Notes under the pieces: generated by a model
The model's input: only the letters and a program-made list of their open reading frames with translations
Databases searched by the model: none
Told to the model about the DNA's origin: nothing
Translations under genes and position numbers: made by a program
Origin: Planctomycetota bacterium
Lineage (GTDB): Bacteria; Planctomycetota; Planctomycetia; Pirellulales; Pirellulaceae
Length of the DNA: 64,000 nucleotides
Assembly: GCA_016872725.1 (NCBI GenBank)
Contig: VGZC01000002.1
Coordinates: forward strand, 124,001-188,000
Direction of reading: 5' to 3'
Shown: positions 29,834 through 38,750 of the stretch, piece after piece
How positions within the stretch are numbered: position 1 is the first letter of the stretch
Layout: each line of letters starts with the position of its first letter

Positions 29834-31315
29834 ATGGGCCAAATGCGGTTCTGGGCTTCGGTCGGCTCCCACCTTCCCGGATACGCGGCGGACCGCGCGT
29901 ACATCGCGGGGATGGACGGGATCCCCTGGCGCGGCCGCAACCGATTGGATGACGGAATCCTGTCACTCGATCGGAACACGCACGAGTCGGGATGCCTCGT
30001 CATTCCCTGGCGGTCGTCGAGCGGGATCGGCGCGCTTTCGACCGGCAGCCTCATGGAGCGGGAACGCCCCTACCATCTCGCCGTCGAGCTCGCGCGCGGC
30101 ACGTTGAACCGCGTGCTCGACGATCTTGGCGAATTCGAACAGGCCGGGTTCCGGGCGAGCGGCGAGCTGGAGGGGGCGATCGCCGAGGCGCGCGGCGCGT
30201 TCATCCGGGCCGCGTCGTCGCGGGGAACGCCCGAGGAAGTCACCGAATGCGCCGCGTCGAGCATCGAATCATCGCTCGCGTGCGTCGATCGGCTGTGCGA
30301 CGAACGAATCGGCGCGCTCATCGCGTTCCGCCGGAAACAGTCGCCCCGATTGCCCACGCTGCTCGCCGGCTCGCTCGCGAGGCGTCCGCCCGCCCCGCAC
30401 GAAGGCGCGTTCCTCGCCGCCTTCAACGCGGCGTCGGTCCCCGTCGTTTGGCGCGATCTCGAAGCGGACGCGGGGCGGATCGACTGGGCCGAACTCGATC
30501 AACGCGTCGCATGGTGTGAACGCGCGGGACTGCGCGTCTGCATGGGACCGCTCGTCCAATTCGACCGAGCCACGGTCCCCGACTGGCTGTACCTGTGGGA
30601 GGATGATTTCGACCAGCTCGTCGGCTGCGTCGGTGACTTCATCCGCGCGGTGGTGTCCCGGTACGCCGGCCGAGTCCATGTCTGGCAGGCGATCGGCCGC
30701 ATCAATGTCGGCGGCGAATTGGCGCTGATCGAGGAACACCGGCTCGGGCTGGCCGTCGCGAGCCTGCAGTCGGTGCGCAAGGAGGACCCGCGCACTCCCG
30801 CCGTCATCGGATTGGATCAGCCGTGGGGCGAGTATCTCGCGAGCGAGCCGCACGACCTGTCGCCGTTCCATTTCGCCGACGCGCTCTCCCGTTCCGACCT
30901 CGGCCTCTCGGGGATCGGCATCGAAATCAATCTGCCCTATTGGCCCGACGGCACCTACCCGCGTGACCCGCTCGATGTCGGAAGGCACCTCGATCGCTGG
31001 GGAACGCTCGGACTTCCCCTGTTGGTGTCGTTGGTGTCGCCGAGTTCGGACGGGGCCGACCCCCGATCGTGGCGCCGTCACTGCGGGGTGATCGCCGACC
31101 CGGGCCGCACGACGCCCGAATCGCAGCGCGATCTGGTGGCGAGGCTCGTCACGCTGCTGATCGCGAAACCGGCCGTTCACGCGGTTGTCTGGAACCAAAC
31201 GACCGACGCCATCCCGCACGACTTTCCGCACGGCGGACTTTGGGATGCCGAGGACTGTCCCAAACCGATCCTCGAGACGCTCGCCGACATCCGCCGGGAA
31301 CTCCTTGCATATTAG
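29834..31315 (+). CDS. glycoside hydrolase family 10-like protein with degenerate active site
   Basis: 493 residues. The C-terminal ~330 residues read as a GH10-type TIM barrel: [64 protein letters not shown] with [13 protein letters not shown] at the end. GH10 xylanases have an acid/base Glu in a WDVVNE-type motif and a nucleophile Glu in ITELD; here those segments read WQAIGRIN and SLVSPSS, so xylanase activity is doubtful. The first ~150 residues are a helical region seen with such planctomycete proteins. Start uncertain (ATG 29834, or GTG 29804). A weak -10 (TAGAAT, 29733-29738) lies upstream. Divergent from purC. Confidence 0.75.
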   Translation: MGQMRFWASVGSHLPGYAADRAYIAGMDGIPWRGRNRLDDGILSLDRNTHESGCLVIPWRSSSGIGALSTGSLMERERPYHLAVELARGTLNRVLDDLGEFEQAGFRASGELEGAIAEARGAFIRAASSRGTPEEVTECAASSIESSLACVDRLCDERIGALIAFRRKQSPRLPTLLAGSLARRPPAPHEGAFLAAFNAASVPVVWRDLEADAGRIDWAELDQRVAWCERAGLRVCMGPLVQFDRATVPDWLYLWEDDFDQLVGCVGDFIRAVVSRYAGRVHVWQAIGRINVGGELALIEEHRLGLAVASLQSVRKEDPRTPAVIGLDQPWGEYLASEPHDLSPFHFADALSRSDLGLSGIGIEINLPYWPDGTYPRDPLDVGRHLDRWGTLGLPLLVSLVSPSSDGADPRSWRRHCGVIADPGRTTPESQRDLVARLVTLLIAKPAVHAVVWNQTTDAIPHDFPHGGLWDAEDCPKPILETLADIRRELLAY

Positions 31316-31333
31316 GCGTCCAAGAGACCGCCT

Positions 31334-31501
31334 TTCGTGAAACCCGAAGCCGAGCGTCACGAGCCGCAAGGCTCCCGACGCGGAGGCGAGGGGGCGCCGT
31401 CCCAAGACGTCCCGCGCCGAACGTTCGCGCGCGAAGGAAGACCCCGCCTCCGGGCATCCGCGGCTCGCGACGTGGAGGCCGTCGGCTTCGGGTTTCACGA
31501 A
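31334..31501. repeat. 168-bp element bounded by 20-bp perfect inverted repeats
   Basis: TTCGTGAAACCCGAAGCCGA (31334-31353) and its exact reverse complement (31482-31501) bound a 128-nt interior with no open gene. It lies in the 328-nt spacer 31316-31643. It resembles a MITE or a large REP-type repeat; I did not detect a target-site duplication. Confidence 0.7.
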
Positions 31502-31548
31502 CCGGGAGACACGACGATCGACCGGCGTTTCCCCGAATAATCGCTCAA

Positions 31549-31584
31549 TTCCCTAGAACCGGAACGCCGATGCCATCTAGGGAA
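31549..31584. promoter_or_regulatory. 9-bp inverted repeat, possible operator upstream of the small secreted protein
   Basis: TTCCCTAGA (31549-31557), an 18-nt spacer, TCTAGGGAA (31576-31584), exact. It sits 60 nt before the gene at 31644 and its AT content stands out locally. Could be an operator half-site pair or an RNA hairpin. Confidence 0.4.
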
Positions 31585-31643
31585 CGCCCGCAAGACCGTT
31601 CCATTCCTCGGTCCTTTCCCCGAACCCTCGGAAGGATACGCCC

Positions 31644-31973
31644 ATGCTTCGTCGAGCGACCTGGGTTCTGTCCGTCGCGATGCTGCTCGTCGCGCTCGGC
31701 GGAACCAACCTATCCGCGCAGGAACCGCACGCCTACGGGCGCGTATGGGGAGGCTCCTATTCGTCGCACGATTGGGAGCGGTTCTACCATTATCCGTACG
31801 TCTTCTACCCGCAGAACTTCTGGGGAAACGAATACTATCGAAGCGCCGAGTCACTGTACTTCCGGTATCCGCCCGAGATGCGGATCCCTGTGTACAACAA
31901 GAAATGGCACAATCCGTACCCCGCCGGCCGCGCTTACCATACGGGACATCACTTCGTCCTGGACGTGTTTTGA
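31644..31973 (+). CDS. small secreted aromatic-rich protein, unknown function
   Basis: 109 residues. Signal peptide (~1-25, LSVAMLLVALGGTNLSAQE), then a mature part rich in Tyr, Trp and Phe (HDWERFYHYPYVFYPQNFWG, YRSAESLYFRYPPEMRIPVY). GGAAGGA precedes the ATG at good spacing. Similar planctomycete proteins are sometimes labelled calmodulin-binding in databases; nothing here supports that label. Probably exported to the periplasm or cell surface. An exact inverted repeat lies upstream and a triple hairpin repeat downstream. Confidence 0.78.
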   Translation: MLRRATWVLSVAMLLVALGGTNLSAQEPHAYGRVWGGSYSSHDWERFYHYPYVFYPQNFWGNEYYRSAESLYFRYPPEMRIPVYNKKWHNPYPAGRAYHTGHHFVLDVF

Positions 31974-31979
31974 AGTGCG

Positions 31980-32070
31980 CCGCGTGGGCGGAAGCCCACG
32001 CGGCGGGAGATTGGCGTGGGCGGAGGCCACGCGGCGGGAGATTGGCGTGGGCGGAAGCCCACGCGGCGGA
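31980..32070. repeat. three tandem GNRA-capped hairpins after the secreted protein
   Basis: CCGCGTGGGC (31980-31989), GGAA, GCCCACGCGG (31994-32003) is a perfect 10-bp stem with a tetraloop. The unit recurs at about 32014 (one base shorter arm) and 32045, period 31-32 bp, linked by CGGGAGATTGG. They follow the stop codon (31971-31973) and may cap its mRNA. The remaining spacer to nuoA holds the nuo promoter. Confidence 0.75.
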
Positions 32071-32114
32071 ACGTGCGCGCGATACCGCGCGGCGATGGCG
32101 GACGTCGCGTCCGG

Positions 32115-32143
32115 TTGACCGGTCGTCGAGCCCTCGATAGGAT
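32115..32143 (+). promoter_or_regulatory. promoter of the nuo operon
   Basis: TTGACC (32115-32120), a 17-nt spacer, TAGGAT (32138-32143). Predicted start near 32150, about 100 nt before nuoA. It is the only good candidate between the hairpin repeat and nuoA. Confidence 0.5.
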
Positions 32144-32248
32144 GCACGGCACTCGACATGCCCGAGCGGGCGTGTTTTCTTTGGCGTCGCCTTGCGGCTT
32201 TTTCCGCAAGGCTGATGCGTGCCGTAAGCGCCGGACTCGACTTCGATC

Positions 32249-32644
32249 ATGTCGCCCATTCTCGGACCCATCCTCCTGTTCGCCCTGCTCGCCGCCGCCT
32301 TGGCGGTCGGCATGTTGGCCGTCGGCAGCCTGGTCGGGCCTCGGCGCAATACGCCCGTCAAGGAAATGCCCTATGAAAGCGGCATGGACCCCGTCCACGA
32401 CGCGCGGCGCCGGTTCGACGTCCGGTTCCATCTCGTGGCGATCGCCTTCCTGTTGTTCGATGTCGAGCTGGTGTTCCTATACCCGTGGGCCGTCTCGAAC
32501 AAGGCGGTCGACGGCATCGGGGCCGCCGCGCCGGACCTTCCCTTCTTTCCGCTGATTATCTTCGCCGAGCTGCTCGTCTTTGTCGGCATGTTGGGGCTGG
32601 GTTTCGTCTATGCCTGGCGGAAAGGACTCTTTCGATGGCCCTAG
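32249..32644 (+). CDS. nuoA: NADH-quinone oxidoreductase subunit A
   Basis: 131 residues, three membrane helices (~4-30, ~62-85, ~100-125). Contains the family pattern YESGMDP and [21 protein letters not shown]. First gene of the complex I operon; its last bases overlap nuoB by 10 nt. The ATG at 32249 has only a weak ribosome site. Member of the membrane arm at the junction with the quinone site. Confidence 0.95.
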   Translation: MSPILGPILLFALLAAALAVGMLAVGSLVGPRRNTPVKEMPYESGMDPVHDARRRFDVRFHLVAIAFLLFDVELVFLYPWAVSNKAVDGIGAAAPDLPFFPLIIFAELLVFVGMLGLGFVYAWRKGLFRWP

Positions 32645-33249
32645 AGGTGCCCGAAAACGTCTTGCTCGGCAAGCTCGACGCGCTCGCCGGCTGGTGCCGC
32701 AAGAATAGCCTTTGGCCCATGCCGTTCGCGACGGCGTGCTGCGGGATCGAGCTGATGGCGACGGGAGCGAGCCGCCACGACCTGGCTCGGTTCGGCGCCG
32801 AGGTATTCCGCTTTAGTCCGAGGCAATGTGACCTGATGATCGTGGCGGGGCGCGTCGTGATGAAGATGCTCCCCGTCCTGCAGCGGATCTGGCAGCAGAT
32901 GCACGAGCCCAAGTGGTGCATTTCGATGGGAGCCTGCGCGTCGACGGGCGGCGTTTTCGATACCTATTGCGTCGTCCAGGGAGTCGATCGGTTCATCCCG
33001 GTCGACATGTATGTGCCCGGGTGCCCGCCGCGTCCCGAGCAGCTCATGCAGGCGATCATCGATTTGCAGGACAAGATCCAGCGCGAGAGCGCCGTGTTTG
33101 GCACGCGCCCGGGTGCCGAAGACCCGGGCGCCGACGGCCGAGGCGGCCCGCCGCGCGCGCTGCGCGAGCTGCCGATTCTCGGGCAAGCGGCCGAGTTCCG
33201 GGGCCCGCTCGCGGAACAAGGAAAGACTCGGGGGGAGCGCGCGTCATGA
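32635..33249 (+). CDS. nuoB: NADH-quinone oxidoreductase subunit B
   Basis: 204 residues. Carries cluster N2, next to the quinone. The tandem cysteines in ATACCGIE, then GACASTGG and VPGCPPRP supply the four ligands. The C-terminal ~50 residues are a charged extension ([14 protein letters not shown]) beyond the core. Overlaps nuoA at its start and nuoC (ATGA) at its end. Confidence 0.96.
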   Translation: MALEVPENVLLGKLDALAGWCRKNSLWPMPFATACCGIELMATGASRHDLARFGAEVFRFSPRQCDLMIVAGRVVMKMLPVLQRIWQQMHEPKWCISMGACASTGGVFDTYCVVQGVDRFIPVDMYVPGCPPRPEQLMQAIIDLQDKIQRESAVFGTRPGAEDPGADGRGGPPRALRELPILGQAAEFRGPLAEQGKTRGERAS

Positions 33250-33746
33250 CGGCATGCGACGAAGTGGTCGAGGCTCTGCGGAGCGAATGGTCCGGCCTAT
33301 CGGTGAGCGCATTCCGGGACCAGGTCCGCATCACGGTCCCGCGCGACGCGCTCTACGGCGTTCTCGCACGGCTCAAACACTCGCACGGCTTCGATTTCCT
33401 CACCGACATCACGTGCGTCGACTACCTGCGGTACGCCGGGGCCTCCGACCGGTTCATGGTCGTCTACATGTTGACCGACACGCGCGGCAACCGGCGGATC
33501 ACCGTCAAGGTCCCGCTCAACGAACCCGACCTCGCGCTGCCCACGGTCGTGCCGTTGTGGGAGGCGGCCAATTGGCTTGAACGCGAAGTATGGGACATGA
33601 TGGGCATTGTGTTCCGAGGGCATCCCGACTTGCGGAGGATTTTGTTGCCCGAGGCGTTCACGGCGCATCCGCAGCGCAAGGACTATCCGCTCCAGGGTCG
33701 GGGCGAGCGTCACCACTTCCCGGTCATCCAGCGGGGAGAGGCATAG
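33246..33746 (+). CDS. nuoC: NADH-quinone oxidoreductase subunit C
   Basis: 166 residues, the 30-kDa subunit, separate from NuoD (unlike the E. coli fusion). Family features: [12 protein letters not shown] and the C-terminal signature [29 protein letters not shown]. Starts in an ATGA overlap with the nuoB stop. Confidence 0.95.
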   Translation: MTACDEVVEALRSEWSGLSVSAFRDQVRITVPRDALYGVLARLKHSHGFDFLTDITCVDYLRYAGASDRFMVVYMLTDTRGNRRITVKVPLNEPDLALPTVVPLWEAANWLEREVWDMMGIVFRGHPDLRRILLPEAFTAHPQRKDYPLQGRGERHHFPVIQRGEA

Positions 33747-33772
33747 GCATCCGCCACCGAAGGACGTCCCGC

Positions 33773-34996
33773 ATGGCATCGACCGCGTACGAATCCGATC
33801 CCGCCGCCGGGGAAACCGAGCGGGACTTTGTTTGGACGCTGAACTTCGGGCCGCAGCATCCCGCGACGCACACGACGCTGCGGATCCTGCTGAAGCTCGA
33901 CGGCGAACGGGTCGTCGGCGCCGACCCGGACATCGGATACCTCCATTCGGGATTCGAGAAGATCGGCGAGCATCTCGACTACAACCAATACGTCGCCGTG
34001 ACCGACCGGATGAATTACATTTCGCCGATGGCCAACAACGTCGCGTGGCACCACGCGGTCGAAACCCTGCTGGGGATCGATTTGACGCCGCGGTGCAAGT
34101 ACATCCGCGTGATCGTCTCCGAGCTGGCTCGGATCAGCGACCACCTGCTGGCGACCGGCGCCACGGCGCTCGACGTCGGAGCGTTCACGTTCTTCCTCTA
34201 CGCCTTCCACGCGCGCGAACGGATCTACGACATCTTCGAATCGCTTTGCGGGGCCCGGTTCACGACGAGCTACACGCGGGTCGGCGGCCTGATGCACGAC
34301 ATCACGCCGGTCACCATCGAGAAGATCCGCGCGTTCCTCGCCGGATTCCCCGAGACGCTCGCCGACATGGAACGGCTGCTCAACCGGAACCGCATCTTCG
34401 TGGAGCGGACGCGGGGGATCGGCGTGTTGTCGAAAGCGGAGGCCGTGAACCGCGGAGCGAGCGGACCGGTCGCGCGGGCGAGCGGCGTGACGCGGGACCT
34501 GCGCAAGGACGAACCGTATCTCGCTTACGCCGATTTGGATTTCCGCGTCTGCTGCGCGACGGCCGGCGACTGCTTCGCGCGGTACCTGGTCCGCATGGCC
34601 GAGATGCGCGAGAGCCTCCGGATCGTGGCGCAGGCCGTCGAGAACATCCCGGCGGGACCGATCAACGCGGGTCCCGGAGCGAGGATCGCGCTGCCTGACA
34701 AGGAACAGGTCCATCAGTCGATCGAAGGCTTGATCACGCACTTCGAACTGCTCATGGGGAACCGCGGATTCACAGGGCCCTGCGACGAGGCGTACGGCGC
34801 GGTCGAATCGCCCAACGGCGAACTCGGGTTCTACCTTGTCGGCGACGGAAGCCATGTCGCCTACCGGGCGCGGTGCCGGCCTCCGTCATTCATCCACTTC
34901 GCCCTCTTTCCCCACCTGATCGTGGGGCACACGCTGAGCGACCTTGTGGCCGTCTTGGGTAGCCTCAACATCATCGCCGCCGAACTCGACCGATAG
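33773..34996 (+). CDS. nuoD: NADH-quinone oxidoreductase subunit D
   Basis: 407 residues, the 49-kDa subunit that forms most of the quinone pocket with NuoB. N-terminal NFGPQHPATHTTLRILLKLD with GPQHP, EKIGEHLDYNQYV, and a C-terminus ending VLGSLNIIAAELDR. The ATG at 33773 follows AAGGA. Derived from a NiFe-hydrogenase large subunit but without the metal ligands. Confidence 0.96.
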   Translation: MASTAYESDPAAGETERDFVWTLNFGPQHPATHTTLRILLKLDGERVVGADPDIGYLHSGFEKIGEHLDYNQYVAVTDRMNYISPMANNVAWHHAVETLLGIDLTPRCKYIRVIVSELARISDHLLATGATALDVGAFTFFLYAFHARERIYDIFESLCGARFTTSYTRVGGLMHDITPVTIEKIRAFLAGFPETLADMERLLNRNRIFVERTRGIGVLSKAEAVNRGASGPVARASGVTRDLRKDEPYLAYADLDFRVCCATAGDCFARYLVRMAEMRESLRIVAQAVENIPAGPINAGPGARIALPDKEQVHQSIEGLITHFELLMGNRGFTGPCDEAYGAVESPNGELGFYLVGDGSHVAYRARCRPPSFIHFALFPHLIVGHTLSDLVAVLGSLNIIAAELDR

Positions 34997-35026
34997 GCTT
35001 CGCGAAACCGAACGGAATCCGAATCG

Positions 35027-35515
35027 ATGTCCCAGCCAAGCGATCGCATCCTGACCGACGCCATGATCGCCGAGATCCGCGATTATTTCCCGCGTTATCC
35101 GACGCGGCAGGCCGTCACGCTGCCCGCGCTGCACGTCGTCAACCGGTACTTGCGCCATGTGCCTCGACGGGCGGTCGTCGAAATCGCCGAACTGCTCGAA
35201 CTGGCTCCCGCGCAGGTCGAGGACACGCTGACGTTCTACGCGTTCTTTCCCCAGGAAAGGCCGCACGGCAAGACGAGGGCCTGGGTGTGCCGCTCGATCA
35301 GTTGCCACCTGCGCGGCGCCGAGGAACTCATGGATCACCTGTGCCGGCAAGCGAAGGTCCAGCCGGGCGGAACGACCTCCGACGGCCGATTGACGCTCGA
35401 ACACGCCGAATGCCTCGGCGCGTGCGAGCACGCCCCCTGCGTGCTCGCAGGCGACCAACTGCTCAAGACGGTAACGGCCGATGACGCCGACCGGTTCCTC
35501 CGCTCGCTCCGATAA
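35027..35515 (+). CDS. nuoE: NADH-quinone oxidoreductase subunit E
   Basis: 162 residues, thioredoxin-like [2Fe-2S] subunit holding cluster N1a. Ligands: C-x4-C in WVCRSISCHLRG and C-x3-C in ECLGACEHAPC. Followed by a 182-nt gap before nuoF with no gene, the largest gap inside the operon. Confidence 0.94.
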   Translation: MSQPSDRILTDAMIAEIRDYFPRYPTRQAVTLPALHVVNRYLRHVPRRAVVEIAELLELAPAQVEDTLTFYAFFPQERPHGKTRAWVCRSISCHLRGAEELMDHLCRQAKVQPGGTTSDGRLTLEHAECLGACEHAPCVLAGDQLLKTVTADDADRFLRSLR

Positions 35516-35697
35516 TCCAAACGGCCGCGCCCGACGACGGCGCGGGAACCCGATGCGAACCAGACAATACGACACAAGAAGAAACGGGGCGCACGCGGCA
35601 AGGGGAACGGAACGATGCTAAGGCGCACGGATCGGATGGCGGGAACGAACAGTGGTCGGAACACAGTGGCGGGACCGGTTTGTTGAGGGAGCTCGCG

Positions 35698-37044
35698 GTG
35701 GGAGAATACGAGCCGGTCCTACTGGCGAACGTCGGGGTTGCCGGGAGCCATACGCGGGCCGTGTATGAATCGCGGGGCGGGTATGAAGGTCTGCGCCGCG
35801 CGCTTTGCGACATGTCGCCGGCGGACGTGACCGAACGGGTGAAGGCGAGCGGCCTGCGGGGGCGGGGCGGCGCCGGGTTCCCCACGGGACTCAAATGGAC
35901 GTTCCTCGACAAGAAAGCGACGCCCGTCTATTTCTGCTTGAACGCCGATGAGAGCGAGCCGGGCACGTTCAACAATCGGATCCTGATGGAGGAGGATCCG
36001 CACCAGGTACTCGAAGGCCTGATCCTCAGTTGCTACGCCACAGGCGCCCGGACGGCGTACTACTACATGCGTTACGAATATCCGCTCGCGTGGGAGCGGA
36101 CGCGCGCGGCGATCGACGAATGTTACGCGGCCGGATTGCTCGGCTCCAATCTGCTCGGCACCGGCTACGCGCTCGACGTCGTCCTCCATCGGGGCGCCGC
36201 CGCCTACATCTGCGGCGAGGAAACGGGCCTGATCGAGAGCCTCGAAGGGAAGCGGGCCTGGCCGAGGATCAAGCCTCCTTTTCCGGCGATCGAGGGCGCT
36301 TTCCGCAAGCCGACGGTGGTCAACAACGTCGAAACCGTTTCGTGCGTAAGGCAGATCATCGACCGGGGCGTCGATTGGTTCCGGTCGTTGGGCGTGCCGC
36401 CCGACCCGAAGAATCCGCGGGACGCGGGCAGTTTCGGACCCAAGTTGTATTGCCTGAGCGGTCACGTCGAACGGCCCGGTTGCTATGAAGGGCCGCTCGG
36501 ATTGACCGTCCGCGAACTCATCGACCGGTTCGGAGGCGGCGTATGGAAGGGCCGTCGAGGCAAGGCGGCGATTCCCGGCGGGATCAGCATGGGCCTTTTG
36601 CGCGAGGACGAGTTCGATTGCCCGCTCGACTTCAACGGGCCCGGCCGCTACGGTTGCCTCGGCCTCGGAACGGCCGCCGTCGTCGTGATGGACGAGACGG
36701 TGTCGATCGTGGACGTCCTGCACAACAGTTGCCGATTCTTCGCCCACGAGAGCTGCGGCCAGTGCACGCCGTGCCGCGAGGGAACGGCGTGGGCCTACAA
36801 GATCCTCCAGCGGATCCGCGCCGGGCACGGACGACTGCTCGATATCGAATTGCTGCGCGGAATCGGCGACACGATCGGCATCATGCCCGGGACGACGATC
36901 TGCGGACTGGCCGACGGCGCGGCATGGCCGATCAAGAACGCGATCGCGAAATTCCGCGATGAGATCGAGACCCATATCAAGACGACGAACCCAGGGCACT
37001 ACGGCGCGACGCGCCCCGTGCCGGAACGGCATTCAGCGCATTAG
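35698..37044 (+). CDS. nuoF: NADH-quinone oxidoreductase subunit F (NADH-binding)
   Basis: 448 residues. Binds NADH and FMN and carries cluster N3. Nucleotide motif RGRGGAGFPTGLKW, a Gly-rich region around GEETGLIESLEGK, and the cluster ligands ESCGQCTPCREG with a later Cys in TTICGLADG. GTG at 35698 was chosen because GAGGGAG lies 6 nt before it; tandem TTGs at 35680-35685 are the alternative. Confidence 0.95.
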   Translation: MGEYEPVLLANVGVAGSHTRAVYESRGGYEGLRRALCDMSPADVTERVKASGLRGRGGAGFPTGLKWTFLDKKATPVYFCLNADESEPGTFNNRILMEEDPHQVLEGLILSCYATGARTAYYYMRYEYPLAWERTRAAIDECYAAGLLGSNLLGTGYALDVVLHRGAAAYICGEETGLIESLEGKRAWPRIKPPFPAIEGAFRKPTVVNNVETVSCVRQIIDRGVDWFRSLGVPPDPKNPRDAGSFGPKLYCLSGHVERPGCYEGPLGLTVRELIDRFGGGVWKGRRGKAAIPGGISMGLLREDEFDCPLDFNGPGRYGCLGLGTAAVVVMDETVSIVDVLHNSCRFFAHESCGQCTPCREGTAWAYKILQRIRAGHGRLLDIELLRGIGDTIGIMPGTTICGLADGAAWPIKNAIAKFRDEIETHIKTTNPGHYGATRPVPERHSAH

Positions 37045-37062
37045 TCCAGGAAGCGCGAGCTC

Positions 37063-38736
37063 ATGGCGATTGTGGTCGTTGACGGCGTGGAAGTGGAAAT
37101 CGGCGACGGCGAGCGGCTGAACGGCGTTCAGGCCGCGCGGCGCGCGGGGATCGAAATCCCCCATTACTGCTGGCATCCGGGCCTCTCGGTCGTCGCGAGC
37201 TGCCGCATGTGCCTCGTCGAGTCGGGCAAGCGCGATCCGGCGACCGGACAAGTCACCTTGCTGCCGAAACTCGTCCCCGCGTGCCAGACTCCCGCTACCG
37301 ACGGTACGGTGTTCGTCACGCAAAGCGATACGGTGCGGCAGGCGCGGGCTATGGTCGAAGAGGACCTGCTGATCCGCCATCCGATCGACTGTCCGATCTG
37401 CGACAAGGCGGGCGAGTGCTCACTCCAGGACTATCATTTTCGATACGGTCGGGCCGAGCGCCGCGCCGACCTGCGGCCGTTCACGAGCCGCCGCCGTACG
37501 CTCGGCGATACGGTTTCGCTCTTCGTCGACCGGTGCGTGATGTGCTCGCGATGCGTGCGGTTCTGCCGCGAGGTCGCGGGAACGAGCGAGCTGATGGTCG
37601 CCCATCGGGGCGCTCACGAGGAGATCGACGTCTTTCCCGGCTTCCCGCTCGCCAATCGACTCTCCGGTAACGTCGTCGACCTTTGCCCCGTCGGCGCGCT
37701 GGCCGATCGCGACTTCCTTTACCAACAACGCGTCTGGTTCATGCGGTCGCACAAGCACGTCTGCGCGGGATGCTCGACCGGCTGTTCGATCCGCATCGAC
37801 ACGAACCAGGACCGGATCCACCGGCTGAAACCTCGAGCGAACGCCGCCGTCAACCAGTGGTGGATGTGCGACGAGGGACGATACGCATTCAAGCATGTCC
37901 ACGACGCGTCGCGCATCGTCGAGCCTCGGGCGCGCGTCGGGAACCGGTGGGAGGCGCGGGACTGGCCGAGCATCCTCGACGCGCTGCGCGGGCGGCTCGC
38001 CGACGCCCCCTCGATCACCGTCGTCCTCTCGCCGCATCAGACCGTCGAAGAAGCCTATCTGCTCGCCGCGCTCGCGCGCCGCCACGACCCGAGCGCGCGG
38101 ATCGTGGTCGGCGAAACGCCCATGCGAGGCGCGGACGAGTCGTTTCCGACCGGGTTCACGATCCGCGCCGAAAAATGTCCGAACCGGCGCGGCGTGGAAC
38201 GGATCGCGGAGGGCTGGAACGAGGCCGCGGGCGGATCGGAATCGTCGGACGATTTCGGGTGGTCCGCGTTCCTCGCGGAACTCGATCGCGGCGCGCGGCC
38301 CGGCGCCGTGTGGATCGCGGGCGGCGGCCCCGACGGCGCGGTCGATCCGGAAACCGCGCTCCGGTTGCGCCGGACGCCCCTGCTGATCGTCCAATCGCTC
38401 TTCCACAACCCGCTCTGCGACCAGGCCGATTTCGTCTTGCCCGCGACGGCGTTCGCCGAACGCGAAGGATCGTACGTCAACGCGACCGATCGCCTGCAAT
38501 CCTTCGCATGGGCCCTTCGGCCACCGATCGGCGTCGAACCCGACGGACCGCTCTACTGGAAACTGCTCGACCGGTCCGGCCTGTATCGCGGGCCGGTTGT
38601 CTTGAAGGAAATCGCCGAACGCTGGGAGTCGTTCGCCGCCGCGCGCGGTTCGATACCGGAGACGGGCCTGGATCTGGGCGGAGCCGTCCGGCCGCAATCG
38701 ACCCGCCGACCCGCGGCGCCGGTGTCAACGACGTAG
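37063..38736 (+). CDS. nuoG: NADH-quinone oxidoreductase subunit G
   Basis: 557 residues; shorter than E. coli NuoG (~900), so the molybdopterin-oxidoreductase-like part is reduced. N-terminal [2Fe-2S] (N1b: HYCWHPGLSVVASCRMC, then PACQTP), N5 in HPIDCPICDKAGEC (H-x3-C-x2-C-x5-C), N4 in CVMCSRCVRFC with a later Cys. Also present is C-x2-C-x3-C-x27-C (CAGCSTGC ... WWMC), the pattern of the off-path cluster N7 found in only some lineages. Confidence 0.94.
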   Translation: MAIVVVDGVEVEIGDGERLNGVQAARRAGIEIPHYCWHPGLSVVASCRMCLVESGKRDPATGQVTLLPKLVPACQTPATDGTVFVTQSDTVRQARAMVEEDLLIRHPIDCPICDKAGECSLQDYHFRYGRAERRADLRPFTSRRRTLGDTVSLFVDRCVMCSRCVRFCREVAGTSELMVAHRGAHEEIDVFPGFPLANRLSGNVVDLCPVGALADRDFLYQQRVWFMRSHKHVCAGCSTGCSIRIDTNQDRIHRLKPRANAAVNQWWMCDEGRYAFKHVHDASRIVEPRARVGNRWEARDWPSILDALRGRLADAPSITVVLSPHQTVEEAYLLAALARRHDPSARIVVGETPMRGADESFPTGFTIRAEKCPNRRGVERIAEGWNEAAGGSESSDDFGWSAFLAELDRGARPGAVWIAGGGPDGAVDPETALRLRRTPLLIVQSLFHNPLCDQADFVLPATAFAEREGSYVNATDRLQSFAWALRPPIGVEPDGPLYWKLLDRSGLYRGPVVLKEIAERWESFAAARGSIPETGLDLGGAVRPQSTRRPAAPVSTT

Positions 38737-38750
38737 GAGGATATGCGGGC

